From Streptomyces sp. NBC_01549 (lineage in GTDB: Bacteria > Actinomycetota > Actinomycetes > Streptomycetales > Streptomycetaceae), in contig NZ_JAPEPW010000002.1 of NCBI RefSeq assembly GCF_026339955.1, forward strand, positions 1 to 64,000: a DNA stretch of 64,000 nt, written 5' to 3'. Shown here in pieces: positions 7,987 to 16,834 of this stretch. A program made the translations under genes and the position numbers. The notes below the pieces were generated by a model. The model saw only the letters and a list, made by a program, of their open reading frames with translations. It ran no database searches and was not told where the DNA came from. How positions within the stretch are numbered: the first letter of the stretch is position 1; every line of letters starts with the position of its first letter.

Positions 7987-8580
7987 TCAGAAGATGCTGC
8001 CGCCGCCGGCGCCACCGGCGCCGCCCAGGCCGCCGAGGAGGACACCGAGCCCGCCCGCGCCGCCCTTGCCGCCGTTGCCGCCCTCGAAGACACCGAAGCC
8101 GCCGTTGCCGCCCTTGCCTCCGTTGCCGCCGATGAAGCCGTCGCCGCCGGAGCCGCCGGAGCCGGCGCTGCCGCCGAACAGGCCGGTGCCGCCGTCGCCG
8201 CCCCTGCCTCCGTCACCGCCGATGACACCGTCGCCACCGCCACCACCGCCGCCGCCACCGCCGCCGGACAGAATGCCGTCGCCGCCGTCGCCGCCCTTGC
8301 CTCCGTCACCGCCGACGCCCAGGACGCTGCCGCCGCCGGAGCCCCCGGAGCCCCCGCCCCCGCCGATGAAGCCGCCGCCTCCGTCACCGCCGTCACCGCC
8401 GGCGCCGCCGCCGTGGACGAAGCTCACGACATGCGCGGCGGGCATCGGGGCGGCCATCGCGGCGGACGCCGGAAGGACGATGCCCCCGGTGATCACCGCG
8501 GCCGAGGCGGCGAGTGTCGCAAGGCGGAAGCCCCGGCGCTTGGGACGGACGTCGCTCTGGGTGTGAAAAATACGGGTCAT
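7987..8580 (-). CDS. Secreted glycine-rich repeat protein 3 (PGRS-like)
   Basis: A 197-residue protein. An Arg-rich start (SDVRPKRRGFRLATL) and hydrophobic core form a signal peptide ending near AAMAAP. From residue 55 to the end the protein is a regular array of GGDGG, GGxGGxGG and short hydrophobic insertions (GILSGG, GVIGG, GLFGG, GFIGGN, GVFEGG). A nine-to-twelve residue period with one bulky residue per unit suggests a beta-roll or polyglycine sheet. No cysteines occur in the mature part, unlike its two neighbours. The start is supported by AGGAG. Codon use inside the array is strongly GGC-biased, giving the opposite strand a long alanine or proline frame that is not a gene. Confidence 0.7.
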   Translation of the reverse strand: MTRIFHTQSDVRPKRRGFRLATLAASAAVITGGIVLPASAAMAAPMPAAHVVSFVHGGGAGGDGGDGGGGFIGGGGGSGGSGGGSVLGVGGDGGKGGDGGDGILSGGGGGGGGGGGDGVIGGDGGRGGDGGTGLFGGSAGSGGSGGDGFIGGNGGKGGNGGFGVFEGGNGGKGGAGGLGVLLGGLGGAGGAGGGSIF

Positions 8581-8863
8581 GGGTTTTCTCCTACCGATAC
8601 AGGGGGCTCTTCTGCCTGCCCCGGGAATTCGGGACGGCGATCGGCGGACCGTTTTGCCGGGACCGCCACACCGGGACAACTTGCGGTTTCGGTGAAAGAG
8701 ACAACCCTCCGCGAGGATTTCCGTCCTACCGTCCTGCCTCATTTCTTTTCCGGATTTCCGTTCCGGTGAGGCCCGCACTTCAAGTAGGCCCCACGGGCAT
8801 CGCACGGTCACGTTCCGAGGACTCGTGACTTGACCAAGCGGAATCAATCGGGTAAAGCGCGCA
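8581..8863. promoter_or_regulatory. Upstream region of the glycine-rich gene
   Basis: About 280 bp without a gene. It should carry the promoter of the gene starting at 8580; AT-richer stretches lie near 8690-8770. No operator is recognisable. Confidence 0.3.
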
Positions 8864-8903
8864 AAAAGACGCCGCACGGTGGTCCTGGGACACCATGCGG
8901 CGT
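8864..8903 (-). terminator. Rho-independent terminator of the DUF6777 gene
   Basis: ACGCCGCACGGTG (8869-8881) and CACCATGCGGCGT (8891-8903) form a 13-bp stem with one mismatch and a nine-base loop. Read on the minus strand the stem is followed at once by CTTTTT, a classic U-run. It lies about 100 bp past the stop at 9001. Confidence 0.85.
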
Positions 8904-9000
8904 ATGCGCGCCGCCCCTCGACAGCCCCCCGCCTCACCGCACTTCACGGGCCCCTCGGGCCCGGGCGGCGCTGCCGGACACCGGGCGGCGACCGGCGCTG

Positions 9001-10668
9001 CTAGGACCCCTCCGGGCCGGGCGGTTGCTGTTGCTGCTCCTCCTGCGGTTCCTGCTGCTGTTGCTGGTCCTCCTGCGGTTGCTGCTGTTCCTGCCCTGTA
9101 TCGGCGGGCGCGGGTCCGGAATTCTCAGGCGCCGTGTTCTGGGGCGCGGACGTCTTCGGCCCGGGCTCTAAGGAGGACGGGGCGGAGGACGGCTCCTGCG
9201 GCTTCGAGGACTCCCCGGACGACGGCGCCGACTGCTGCGACGACGGCGGTGACGACGGCTCGGAGGAGCCTGGCGAGGACGGCCCGGACGACGGAGAGGA
9301 CGGCTTGCCCGACTCCGACGAGGACTTGTCCTTCGACGGCGACGACTCCTTGTCGGACGCCGACGGTGACGACGGCTTCGACGGCTCGGACGACTTCGAC
9401 GACTTCGACGACTTGCCCGACTCGGACGGCTTGGACGGCTTACCCGACTCAGAAGACTTGCCCGACTCGGACGACTTCGACGGCTTACCCGACTCGGACG
9501 ACTTCGACGGCTTACCCGGCTCAGACGACTTCGACGGCTTACCCGACTCAGACGGCTTGGACGGCTTACCCGACTCAGAAGACTTGCCCGACTCGGACGA
9601 CTCGGACGGCTTGGACGGCGTACCCGGTCCCGGCGAGGTTTTGCCGTTCGAGGGTGTCTGTTCCTTGCCTGGCGTGGACGGCCCTGTCGGAGGCGGGGGC
9701 GGGGGTGGTGTCGTCTTCCTGTCGTGCTCGCCGCGGTGGTCGCCCTGGTCGCGGGTGAACCAGTCGCCCTTCTCCGGGCCTGCCACGACGAACTTCTTCA
9801 CCGGGCGGGGCGCGGGCGCGACGACGACGACGTGCGAGGGCCGGTAGCCCGACCACGACTCGCCCACCGGCTTGGGGTCGGTCTGCTGCGCGGCCGGCGG
9901 TGTCATCGGGTTCCCGCAGGCGCAGCGCACCCGCGGTACTCCGCGGTCGTCGACCAGGACGGCGGTACCCGCCTGCAGCACGGCCTGGTAGCTGGTGGCG
10001 GAGCCGTTGCGGTAGCCGTGGTTGGTGACCCGGGTGTCCGCCCGGAGCTGTACGGGGGTGAGGGTGCGCAGATAGCCGGGGACGGCGGAGGGCTGGATGC
10101 CCAGCACCGAGGCGAAGGCCGCGTTCTTCGACGGGGCCGCCTTGAGGGCGGTGATCTGCTTCTCCACGTCGCAGCTGGCGACGTTGCGTGTCCCGCCGTA
10201 GAGGCCGGGGGCGTCACCGTTCACGCTCTGTGCCGCGTTGCCCGCGGCTGTGGAGGGCAGCGAGGGTGTCGCCGTCGGTGCGGCGCTCTCCTTCGCGGTC
10301 GACTCCGTGAACGGATCCGCGCCCGTGCTCCCGGCGGACTGCAGGAAGACCTCGCCCCGCTGCTGGTTCGAGATGCCGTCGGAACGGGTGAACACGAGGA
10401 TCAGGGCCACCGCCGCCACGATGGCGGTGGCGACCACGGCCACCCGGGGCGCGGACTTCCACCACGGGTGGTGCGGGCCCCCGTCGCCGCCCGGGCCTTC
10501 GCCGCCGGGCGGCGGGGGCGGCGGTCCCGACCGCCCGCCGCCGCCGGGGCGGGTTTCGGCGTCCGGGGGTGTGGGCCGGTTCGGCTGGGAGGGACCCGCC
10601 AGCGGCCCCGACGGAGGACCTTTGGGACGGTCGGACGACGGTCCGGACGGCGACGGTAGGACGCTCAC
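9001..10668 (-). CDS. Membrane-anchored DUF6777 protein with Ser/Lys/Pro-rich tail
   Basis: A 555-residue protein. A Pro/Gly-rich cytoplasmic N-terminus (PPSGPLAGPSQ) precedes one membrane helix (about 78-100, VAVVATAIVAAVALILVF). The outer DUF6777-type domain (about 105-285) contains a CDVEKQITALK helix and a VRCACGNPM cysteine motif. After a poly-proline run the tail (about 330-540) repeats SGKPSKSSE and SGKPSKPSE and ends in Gln/Glu-rich sequence. The GTG start at 10668 is preferred because it matches the usual MSVxPPSxG opening of the family and has GGAG upstream. The tail could reach through the cell wall. It follows the Ser/Thr kinase gene on the same strand 270 bp downstream, and the two probably work together; this is inferred from context. 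Confidence 0.75.
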   Translation of the reverse strand: MSVLPSPSGPSSDRPKGPPSGPLAGPSQPNRPTPPDAETRPGGGGRSGPPPPPPGGEGPGGDGGPHHPWWKSAPRVAVVATAIVAAVALILVFTRSDGISNQQRGEVFLQSAGSTGADPFTESTAKESAAPTATPSLPSTAAGNAAQSVNGDAPGLYGGTRNVASCDVEKQITALKAAPSKNAAFASVLGIQPSAVPGYLRTLTPVQLRADTRVTNHGYRNGSATSYQAVLQAGTAVLVDDRGVPRVRCACGNPMTPPAAQQTDPKPVGESWSGYRPSHVVVVAPAPRPVKKFVVAGPEKGDWFTRDQGDHRGEHDRKTTPPPPPPPTGPSTPGKEQTPSNGKTSPGPGTPSKPSESSESGKSSESGKPSKPSESGKPSKSSEPGKPSKSSESGKPSKSSESGKSSESGKPSKPSESGKSSKSSKSSEPSKPSSPSASDKESSPSKDKSSSESGKPSSPSSGPSSPGSSEPSSPPSSQQSAPSSGESSKPQEPSSAPSSLEPGPKTSAPQNTAPENSGPAPADTGQEQQQPQEDQQQQQEPQEEQQQQPPGPEGS

Positions 10669-10941
10669 GAGCTCCACTCCCGGCATCGGGGTCTGCGGCA
10701 CACAGGCCGGCGGCACAGCCTCAGGAAACCCGCAACACAACCTCCTGCCGTCGGCCCCGCGCCCTCCCCCTCGCCTCTCCGCCTCACCGGTTCCTCTTCA
10801 CCCCATTGTGTGCGGCCCTCCCGCACACCTCGCAAGCCGACGGCCCCGCGCACCGGCAGGAGCGGACACGGCCCGCCCAGGCGGGCGGCGTACGGCCGGA
10901 CGGGTGTACGCCGCGCGGCCAACCGGGGGTACGGCGTGCGG

Positions 10942-11982
10942 TTAACCGGGGGTACGGCCGAAGACCGGCCGGGCCCACCGGGGCGGATCCGGCACCGGGC
11001 CGGGTGCCGGAGCGGGTGCCGGGGCGGCTTCGGCGACCATGGGCACCACCTGGGTCGGCGCGTGCACGTCCTTGCCGCGAGCGGCGCCGGCGCCGGCGCC
11101 GCTCGCGGCGGCCCGCAGTGCCGCCACGAACTCCAGGCAGGAGTCGTAACGGTCCTCGGGGACCTTCGCCAGGGCCTTGGCCAGTACGCCGTCCAGCGCC
11201 GGCGGGATGCCCTGCCGTTGCTCGCTCAGGGGCGGGGGCTGGTCGTACTGGTGTGCCCACAGCAGCGCCATGTCGTCGTCCCGCTGGAAGGGCGGGCCGC
11301 CCGCGAGGGTCTCGTAGACGACGCAGGCGAAGCCGTACAGGTCGCACCGGCCGTCCACCGGGCGGCCGGAGATCTGCTCCGGGGCCACGTAGTCGAGCGT
11401 GCCGACGAACTCGCCGACGGTCGTGAACCCGGTCAGCGACAGCGACTTCTTCGTCAGCCCGAAGTCCGTGAGGTAGACGTACTCGGGGTGATCGCTGTCC
11501 GTGCCCCGGGCCACCAGGATGTTGCCGGGCTTGACGTCCCGGTGCACCAGGTCGTGTTCATGGGCCGCGTCCAGCGCCGACGCCACCTGCCCGGCGATCC
11601 GCAGCGCGGCCGGCACCGGCAGCGGGCCGTCCCGGTCGAGCAGGGCCCGCAGATCCAGCCCCGAGACGTACCGCATGGCGATGTACAGGACACCGTCCGT
11701 CTCACCGGCCTCGAAGACCGGCACGATGTGCGGGTGGTCGATCGCGGCGGCCACCCGCGACTCGTGCGTGAAGCGGCGCCGGAAGGTGTCGTTGCGGGCC
11801 AGTTCCGGGGCGAGCAGCTTCAGCGCGACCGTACGGTCCAGACGCAGGTCCTTGGCGCAGTACACGACGGCCATGCCCCCGCGGCCGATCTCGCGCTCCA
11901 CCCGGTAGCCCGCGATCTGCGCCCCGATCAGGCCCGAGGCCCGGCCGGAGTACAGCTCCATCCCCCCCGACGCCGCACCCAT
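10942..11982 (-). CDS. Serine/threonine protein kinase (PknB-type catalytic domain, no membrane anchor)
   Basis: A 346-residue Hanks-type kinase. The catalytic domain (about 20-275) is complete: glycine loop IGRGGMAVVY, Lys in VALKLL, the HRDVKPGN catalytic loop, DFG in LTDFGLTKK, an activation segment with several Thr and Ser, and APEQ. After it only an Ala/Pro-rich stretch of about 50 residues remains. There is no transmembrane helix or PASTA domain, so it is cytoplasmic. It is upstream of the membrane-anchored DUF6777 protein, whose Pro/Ser-rich ends are possible substrates (inference). ATG 11982 is chosen; starts at 11961 and TTG 12021 are possible. Confidence 0.85.
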   Translation of the reverse strand: MGAASGGMELYSGRASGLIGAQIAGYRVEREIGRGGMAVVYCAKDLRLDRTVALKLLAPELARNDTFRRRFTHESRVAAAIDHPHIVPVFEAGETDGVLYIAMRYVSGLDLRALLDRDGPLPVPAALRIAGQVASALDAAHEHDLVHRDVKPGNILVARGTDSDHPEYVYLTDFGLTKKSLSLTGFTTVGEFVGTLDYVAPEQISGRPVDGRCDLYGFACVVYETLAGGPPFQRDDDMALLWAHQYDQPPPLSEQRQGIPPALDGVLAKALAKVPEDRYDSCLEFVAALRAAASGAGAGAARGKDVHAPTQVVPMVAEAAPAPAPAPGPVPDPPRWARPVFGRTPG

Positions 11983-12119
11983 CACACACCGCCGGCCCAC
12001 CGTGCGAGCGCCCCGGGACAAACCCCCGCGCCACCGGAACCGGCTCCCGGAGCGAATCCCGGCGCAGCCGTGTGGACGGGCCGCTCACCCATGCCCGAAT
12101 TCTATCCAGCGCTCCCCCG

Positions 12120-12361
12120 GGCCGCTTGATCACGGCCGGTGCGCAGGCGGGCATCCCGGACGTGGCGCCGGCCCAGCGGTTCACGGCCGGGCGGCGTGAG
12201 GTGCGCAGGCCTCATCCGCCAGGGCGTGCCCAGGCCTCATCGGCCAGGGCGTGCCGCAGGCTGCCGCCCCCTGCCCTCCGCGCCCTGCTCGCCCTGCTCG
12301 CCGCGCCCTGCCCTCCACGGCCTGCCCTCTGCGGCCTGCACGCGGAGAGGGCGCGAGCGGG
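12120..12361. repeat. Intergenic region with short direct repeats
   Basis: The motif AGGCCTCATC(C/G)GCCAGGGCGTGCC occurs twice in a row near 12208-12260, followed by GCCCTGCTC- and CTGCCCTCC-type low-complexity repeats. No gene is seen between the kinase promoter side and the SDR stop. Confidence 0.5.
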
Positions 12362-13096
12362 TCAGGGCCGGGAGAGCCAGTCGGTGTAGCGGGTGGGGGC
12401 GAGGCGGGCGTTCTTGTCGGTGAGGACGTCACCCTTGACGGCGGCGAACATGCCGGCGGTGGGGTCGGTGACGACGGTGCGGCTGTCGCCCTTGTGGGAC
12501 AGGGTGATCCGGCCCAGCTCGTCCAGGGGGAAGATCTCGGGGCCGGCGATGTTGCGGATGCCGTTCAGCGGGGCGCCCACGGCGACCTCCGCCACCGCGC
12601 TGGCCACGTCCTTGGAGGCGATCGGCTGGATCGGCGTGGCGGGCAGCCGGACGGTGTCGCCGTCGGCGGTCCAGGACAGGACGGCGTCCATGAAGTCCAT
12701 GAACTGCGTCGCCCGGACGATCGAGTAGGGGATCGGCCCGGCCGCGAGGATGTTCTCCTGGAGCGCCTTGGCCCGGTAGTAGTCCAGCTCCGGCACCTGG
12801 TCCGTGCCGACGATCGAGAGGATGACGAAGTGGCCGGCGCCGCCCTTGTGGGCCGCGGCCAGAAGGTTGTCCATCGAGGTCTGGAAGAAGGCCGGGGAGG
12901 CTTCGTCGAAGGTCGGGGAGTTCGTCAGGTTGACGACGACGTCGGCTCCCGCCACCGCCTTGTCCAGTCCCTGGCCGCTGATGATGTCGACTCCGGTGGA
13001 CTGCGAGTGCGGTACCGCCTCGTGCCCGGCGGCGTTCAGATCCTTGACGACCTGCGACCCGATCAGCCCGGTACCGCCGATGACTGCGATCTTCAT
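12362..13096 (-). CDS. NAD(P)-binding atypical SDR (NmrA-like) protein
   Basis: A 244-residue protein with the N-terminal nucleotide motif IAVIGGTGLIGSQV and the pattern of atypical short-chain dehydrogenases (NmrA/SDR5-like): a VVNLTNSP strand end, HFVILSIVG and a YYRAKALQE helix where the active-site YxxxK lies. The family covers quinone reductases and redox-sensing regulators; the substrate cannot be told. The ATG start, behind GAAAGG, is placed directly before the Rossmann motif. It is the first of a run of redox genes (nitroreductase, azoreductase) and points the same way as the nitroreductase 100 bp upstream, so co-transcription is possible. Confidence 0.85.
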   Translation of the reverse strand: MKIAVIGGTGLIGSQVVKDLNAAGHEAVPHSQSTGVDIISGQGLDKAVAGADVVVNLTNSPTFDEASPAFFQTSMDNLLAAAHKGGAGHFVILSIVGTDQVPELDYYRAKALQENILAAGPIPYSIVRATQFMDFMDAVLSWTADGDTVRLPATPIQPIASKDVASAVAEVAVGAPLNGIRNIAGPEIFPLDELGRITLSHKGDSRTVVTDPTAGMFAAVKGDVLTDKNARLAPTRYTDWLSRP

Positions 13097-13196
13097 GACA
13101 TACCTTTCGTCGGAACTATGTCCGGAATATTCCACATGAACCCGCATGCGGGCGCGGCGAGGAACGGCGCCCCGGCCCGCCGGGGGGCGGGCGGCG

Positions 13197-13865
13197 TCAG
13201 TGACCGCCGACGAACGTGACCGTCTCGCCCAGCGGCGCGCGGCCCGTACGGGCGCAAGCCGCCCCGGCGTCCTCGAATCCGATCGACATGCCGCAGAAGA
13301 GGATCAGCCCATCCGGGGGCGAGAGGACCTCCGCGACGGTCCTGTGGTACTTCGCCCATGCCATCTGCGTGCAGCTGTGCAGCCCTTCGGCGCGCAGCAG
13401 CAGCATGACGGTCTGCAGATACATGCCGGCGTCGGACCATTGCGGCCGGCCCAGGTCACGGTCGATGTAGCAGAACAGGGCGGCGGGCGCGCCGAAACAC
13501 TCCCAGTTCGCGGAAGCGGCCCTCTGGCGCGCCTCCAGGTCCTCGCGCGAAATGCCGAGTGCGCCGTAGCGCTGCTCACCGAAGGCGGACCGGCGTTCGC
13601 GGTAGGGGGACTTCAGCGCGGGCGGGTACTGCTCGTACTCCGGCTCGTCCCAGGGGTCGCCCGCGGCCAGGCGCTCGCCGGCGCGCTTCTTGAGTTCGGC
13701 CAGCGGCCCGCCGGTCAGTACGTAGGCGTGCCACGGCTGGAGGTTCGATGCGGACGGCGCCCAGGCCGCGGCGGACAGCACGCGCTCCAGCACCTCTTCC
13801 GGGACCTGCCGGCCAGTGAATCCGCGCACCGCCCGCCGGCTCGTGACCGCCTCATAGACGTCCAA
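13197..13865 (-). CDS. Nitroreductase family flavoprotein
   Basis: A 222-residue protein of the NADH/flavin nitroreductase fold. The FMN phosphate-binding SRRAVRGF at the N-terminus, the APSASNLQPWH loop and the C-terminal GMSIGFEDAGAA are characteristic. The family reduces nitroaromatics, quinones or similar acceptors with NAD(P)H. The start is a TTG behind GGGAGG; no upstream ATG or GTG fits as well. It is divergent from the FMN-dependent azoreductase, sharing a 148-bp region with repeats that look like an operator, so the two flavoenzymes are probably induced together by an electrophile or quinone. Confidence 0.85.
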   Translation of the reverse strand: MDVYEAVTSRRAVRGFTGRQVPEEVLERVLSAAAWAPSASNLQPWHAYVLTGGPLAELKKRAGERLAAGDPWDEPEYEQYPPALKSPYRERRSAFGEQRYGALGISREDLEARQRAASANWECFGAPAALFCYIDRDLGRPQWSDAGMYLQTVMLLLRAEGLHSCTQMAWAKYHRTVAEVLSPPDGLILFCGMSIGFEDAGAACARTGRAPLGETVTFVGGH

Positions 13866-13903
13866 GATCGCCCGCCTCCCGTTCGCTCAGCACATCCATC
13901 TCT

Positions 13904-13960
13904 GTCACACTCGATAAAGTATCACTCAATACTATCTCGTGTATAACTATCTCTGCGTAC
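13904..13960. promoter_or_regulatory. Operator-like repeats between nitroreductase and azoreductase
   Basis: AGTAT-CACTCA-ATACT (13918-13933) is an inverted repeat with 5-bp arms. Overlapping it, ACTATCTC occurs twice at 15-bp spacing (13931 and 13946). The region is far more AT-rich than its surroundings and serves both divergent promoters. The arrangement fits a MarR, PadR or HxlR-type dimer site. The regulator is unidentified; the MarR gene at 15736 is the nearest candidate. Confidence 0.5.
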
Positions 13961-14013
13961 GAATCCTCCGCCCCGGGTTCCCCGGCCCGGGCACCGCCCT
14001 TTGGAGAACGTCC

Positions 14014-14664
14014 ATGGCCACGCTGCTGCACATCGACTCGTCCGTGTTCCCCGGCGAGGCGTCCTCGTCCCGTTCCGTCGCGGACGCCTTCCGCAAGGCC
14101 TGGCAGGAGCAGCACCCGCAGGGCACGGTCATCTACCGCGACCTCGCCGCCAGCCCTGTCCCGCACATCACCGCCGACGCCTGGTCCGCCGGTTACGCCG
14201 CCCCGTGCGAGCACACCCCCGGGCAGTCCGCCGCGTTCGCCGCGCGCGTGGAGCTCATCGAGGAACTGGAGCAGGCCGACGCCGTCCTGATCGGCGCCCC
14301 CATGTACAACTACTCGATCCCCTCGACCCTCAAGGCATGGCTGGACAACGTGCTGCTGCTCGGCCGCACCGCGGGCCCGGCCCCCTCCGCCCAGGGCACC
14401 CCGGCCGTCGTCGTCGCCAGCCGCGGCGGCTCCTACGCGCCCGGCACCCCGCGCGAGGGTTTCGAGTTCGTACAGAACTACCTGGAGGCCGTCCTCCAGG
14501 GCACCCTCGGCCTGGACCTGGACTTCATCGTCCCGGAACTCACCATGGCCCCCCGCAACCCGGCCATGTCCGAACTGGTCCCCCTCTACGAGGCCTCCCG
14601 CGAGCGCGCCTTCCAGGACGCGAGCGCCAAGGCCAAGCAACTCGCGAAGCGCCTCGCCGCGTGA
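14014..14664 (+). CDS. azoR: FMN-dependent NADH:azoreductase
   Basis: A 216-residue flavodoxin-like protein matching AzoR/AcpD. Key features are the N-terminal LLHIDSSVFPGEASSSRSV phosphate-binding loop, the FMN-contacting PMYNYSIPSTLKAWLD motif (GAPMYN) and the SRGGSY loop. The enzyme reduces azo bonds and quinones by two-electron transfer from NADH as a homodimer. The ATG has GGAGAACG upstream. It is divergent from the nitroreductase gene, which uses the same cofactor; together they suggest a response to quinones or other electrophiles. Confidence 0.88.
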   Translation: MATLLHIDSSVFPGEASSSRSVADAFRKAWQEQHPQGTVIYRDLAASPVPHITADAWSAGYAAPCEHTPGQSAAFAARVELIEELEQADAVLIGAPMYNYSIPSTLKAWLDNVLLLGRTAGPAPSAQGTPAVVVASRGGSYAPGTPREGFEFVQNYLEAVLQGTLGLDLDFIVPELTMAPRNPAMSELVPLYEASRERAFQDASAKAKQLAKRLAA

Positions 14665-15095
14665 CCCCGGCCGGGCGGCGCCCGGCCGCTCCGCACGCGG
14701 CGCAGGCGCAGGCAGGCGCAGGCAGGTACAGGTGCAGGCAGGTGCGGGTGCGGGTGCGTTCCGGCTGCGGCGGTGCGTGCGCGGCTGCGGCGGTGCGCTG
14801 CGCGCAGTCCATGGCGGTGCGGGCCGGGCGCACCAGGCGTCCGTCCCGGCCGTGCCTACGGCCCGCCCTCGCCAGGGCCGCCTTCGCGGCACCGACCGCC
14901 ACACCGGCAGCCCTGCGGGCTATGGCGGCCCCGGCGAGGGCGGGGGACTCCGGCCTGAAGCCCTCGCCGGCCGGCGCGCCGCGGCCGCGGACCCCCGGCC
15001 CACGTGCGGGCCGTGTTGTCCTGCCGCCGCCGCGCGCGATCAGAGGCACACCCGCACGGACGGCGGGCCGGCGGGCGGGCGCCGAAAGAGCCCCG
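14665..15095. repeat. Intergenic region with GCAGGC-type simple repeats
   Basis: From 14700 to 14765 the sequence is short repeats (GGCGCA, GGCAGGTACA, GTGCGG). The rest, to the end of the P-loop kinase remnant, shows no supportable gene in either strand. Confidence 0.4.
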
Positions 15096-15565
15096 TCATC
15101 CACGCCGGCCCAAAGGCGGTTCGCCGAGGAGAGCAAGCTCGTCATCGCCGGGAGCCCGGAAGAACTTCACGTACTCCTCGAGCAACTCGCGGCCGACCGG
15201 GACGGTCCCCGGCCCGCCCTCCCGGCTGCGGCTTCGAGACGGCGGCACAGCTCATCAGCCGGGGCGGCCAGGCAGTGCAGTTCAACCCAAACGCCGAGTG
15301 CGCGCGCTCCCGCACGCTTCTCGTCCCGCTCACAACGCGCCCAGAAGCCGAACTCCAGGATCACCGTCCGTCCCAGCCTCAGCAGCTCCCGGGCATGCTC
15401 CCACAACCGCCCCTCGAGCCGGTCGCGCGCCCGCTCATCGAACAGGTCGATGCCGAGAGCCGCCATCCATTCGTCCGGGCACAGACGCACCACCGGGATC
15501 CTGCCGGCCAGGCGCCCTGCCAGCGTCGTCTTCCCCGAGCCAGGAAGCCCGCACAGCAAGATCAC
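15096..15565 (-). pseudogene. P-loop kinase-like ATPase (AAA_33), frameshifted
   Basis: Starts MILLCGLPGSGKTTLAGRLA, a perfect Walker A, followed by VRLCPDEWMAAL, DLFDERARDRLEGRLWEHA and VILEFGFWARCERDEKR, as in small zeta-toxin-like or polynucleotide-kinase-like ATPases of about 155-170 residues. After LCRRLEAA (near 15230) the open frame goes off, while the neighbouring frame continues the family pattern with PGTVPVGRELLEEYVKFF and ends at a TGA at 15096-15098. One base lost or gained explains it. It may be a true lesion or a sequencing error in a GC run. Confidence 0.6.
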
Positions 15566-15735
15566 GACCAGGGCACGCCGCCATCAGACGCCTCCACCGC
15601 ACCACTGCCGCAAGGCCACTCCGGCATGCTCGCGCAACCGCTCCACCGAACGGAAACGGTTTCCGCCGGACAGACCCGTGAGATGCGCAGCGGCCAAACG
15701 CGCCCGCGCGGCAGGCGGCCGGTGCGCGGGCGCGC

Positions 15736-16221
15736 TTACACCTGGCCGCCTGCGGGATAGGCGAACCGGGTCAGCAGATCCGTCAGCCGCTCAGGCTCGC
15801 CGGGCCCCAGTTCGGCAACCAGACGCCCGGCCAGCGGCTCCGCCGCCACATGAGCCGCATCGAAAAGCTCCACGCCCTCGGGCGTGATCTCCACCGCCCG
15901 CACCCGCCGGTCCCCCGGAACACTCCTGCGCACGGCCAGCCCCTTGCGCTCCAGGTCGTCCACGACCCGCATGATTCCCGCCTTGTCCGACCCCGTCGCC
16001 GCCGCCAGGTCCCGCTGCACCGTGGGCCCGCGGTCGACCAGCACGATCAGCACCGCGAAATGCCGCAACTCGACGCCGAGCGGCCGAAGCGCCTCCTCCA
16101 TCACCGCGGCCGCGCGCCAGTGCGCCCGGCGCAGCAGCAGGCCGAGAGCGAAAGGCGAGGCGTCCCCGGGGCGGTCGGTCACACGCGAGGCGGTGGCTGT
16201 GTGCGCAACGTCGGCGGTCAT
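15736..16221 (-). CDS. MarR family transcriptional regulator
   Basis: A 161-residue winged-helix regulator. Dimerisation helices at both ends flank the DNA-binding core (about 55-115): QRDLAAATGSDKAGIMRVVDDLERKGLAVRRSVPGDRRVRAVEITPEG reads in segments as the family's recognition helix and D-x-R-(A/S)-x-x-V wing. MarR proteins usually repress a neighbouring gene and themselves until a phenolic or oxidant ligand binds. No divergent gene adjoins it, but an inverted repeat begins at its own start codon. The ATG start is favoured by family length. The nitro- and azoreductase pair 2 kb away is a candidate target. Confidence 0.85.
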   Translation of the reverse strand: MTADVAHTATASRVTDRPGDASPFALGLLLRRAHWRAAAVMEEALRPLGVELRHFAVLIVLVDRGPTVQRDLAAATGSDKAGIMRVVDDLERKGLAVRRSVPGDRRVRAVEITPEGVELFDAAHVAAEPLAGRLVAELGPGEPERLTDLLTRFAYPAGGQV

Positions 16222-16262
16222 GAGACCACATTACAACCATCTATTCTTTCGATACGGTCTCA
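16221..16262. promoter_or_regulatory. Inverted repeat at the MarR promoter
   Basis: TGAGACC (16221-16227, overlapping the start codon complement) and GGTCTCA (16256-16262) form a perfect 7-bp inverted repeat separated by 28 bp of AT-richer DNA. The position suits autoregulation, although the wide spacing is unusual for a single MarR dimer. Confidence 0.35.
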
Positions 16263-16834
16263 TTTGAAACTAAATGCGGGTATGTCCGCTACGGCCCTGT
16301 CACCTCACGCCGCAGAGCCGGCCAAGACCGCGGGGCGGCCCGCCGCCCGCGGCCGGTTACACCGGCAGGCAGTCCAGGCGTGCCGTCAGCCGGGCCCTGC
16401 CCGACCGGTCCAGCCAGGTGCCGACGTCCATGAGGCCGGCGTGAGCCTCCCGCCAGGATGCGCAGCGGATGCCGCAGCAGGTCTCGCTCGCCCCGGTGAA
16501 CACCTTCACCGCCTCAGGGGTGCTCCCGCAGGACGCGGGCGGGCGGCCCCCGCGCTCCTCCCGCCGCGGGCCCCGGCCCCCGGTCCGATCCCGACCGAAC
16601 GGCACACCCCGGCCGGCGCGCCCGCGGGCATCGCCGTCACCGCCGCCTACCCGTACGACACCGCCGGCAAGACGCCCGCCACCCATCCGGCCGGGCAGCC
16701 GACCGCCCTGCCAAAGGCCGCCCCGGACGCCCCCGCCACGCCCCCGGGCCGGCCGGGCGGCGCAGCCAGGCCGCCGCTCGCCCCGGCCTCCGCTCGCCCC
16801 GGCCGCGGCCCGCCGGGGGTACTGCGGGAATGCG
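16263..16834. other. Region without a recognisable gene
   Basis: Frames on both strands are open because of GC bias, but none shows a family pattern, a credible ribosome site or a sensible amino-acid composition. Confidence 0.3.

Noticed and set aside
8000..8560. Long + strand open frame rich in Ala or Pro opposite the glycine-rich gene
   Set aside because: It is the complement of GGC/GGT repeats; it has no signal peptide or ribosome site, and the minus frame has all three features of a gene.
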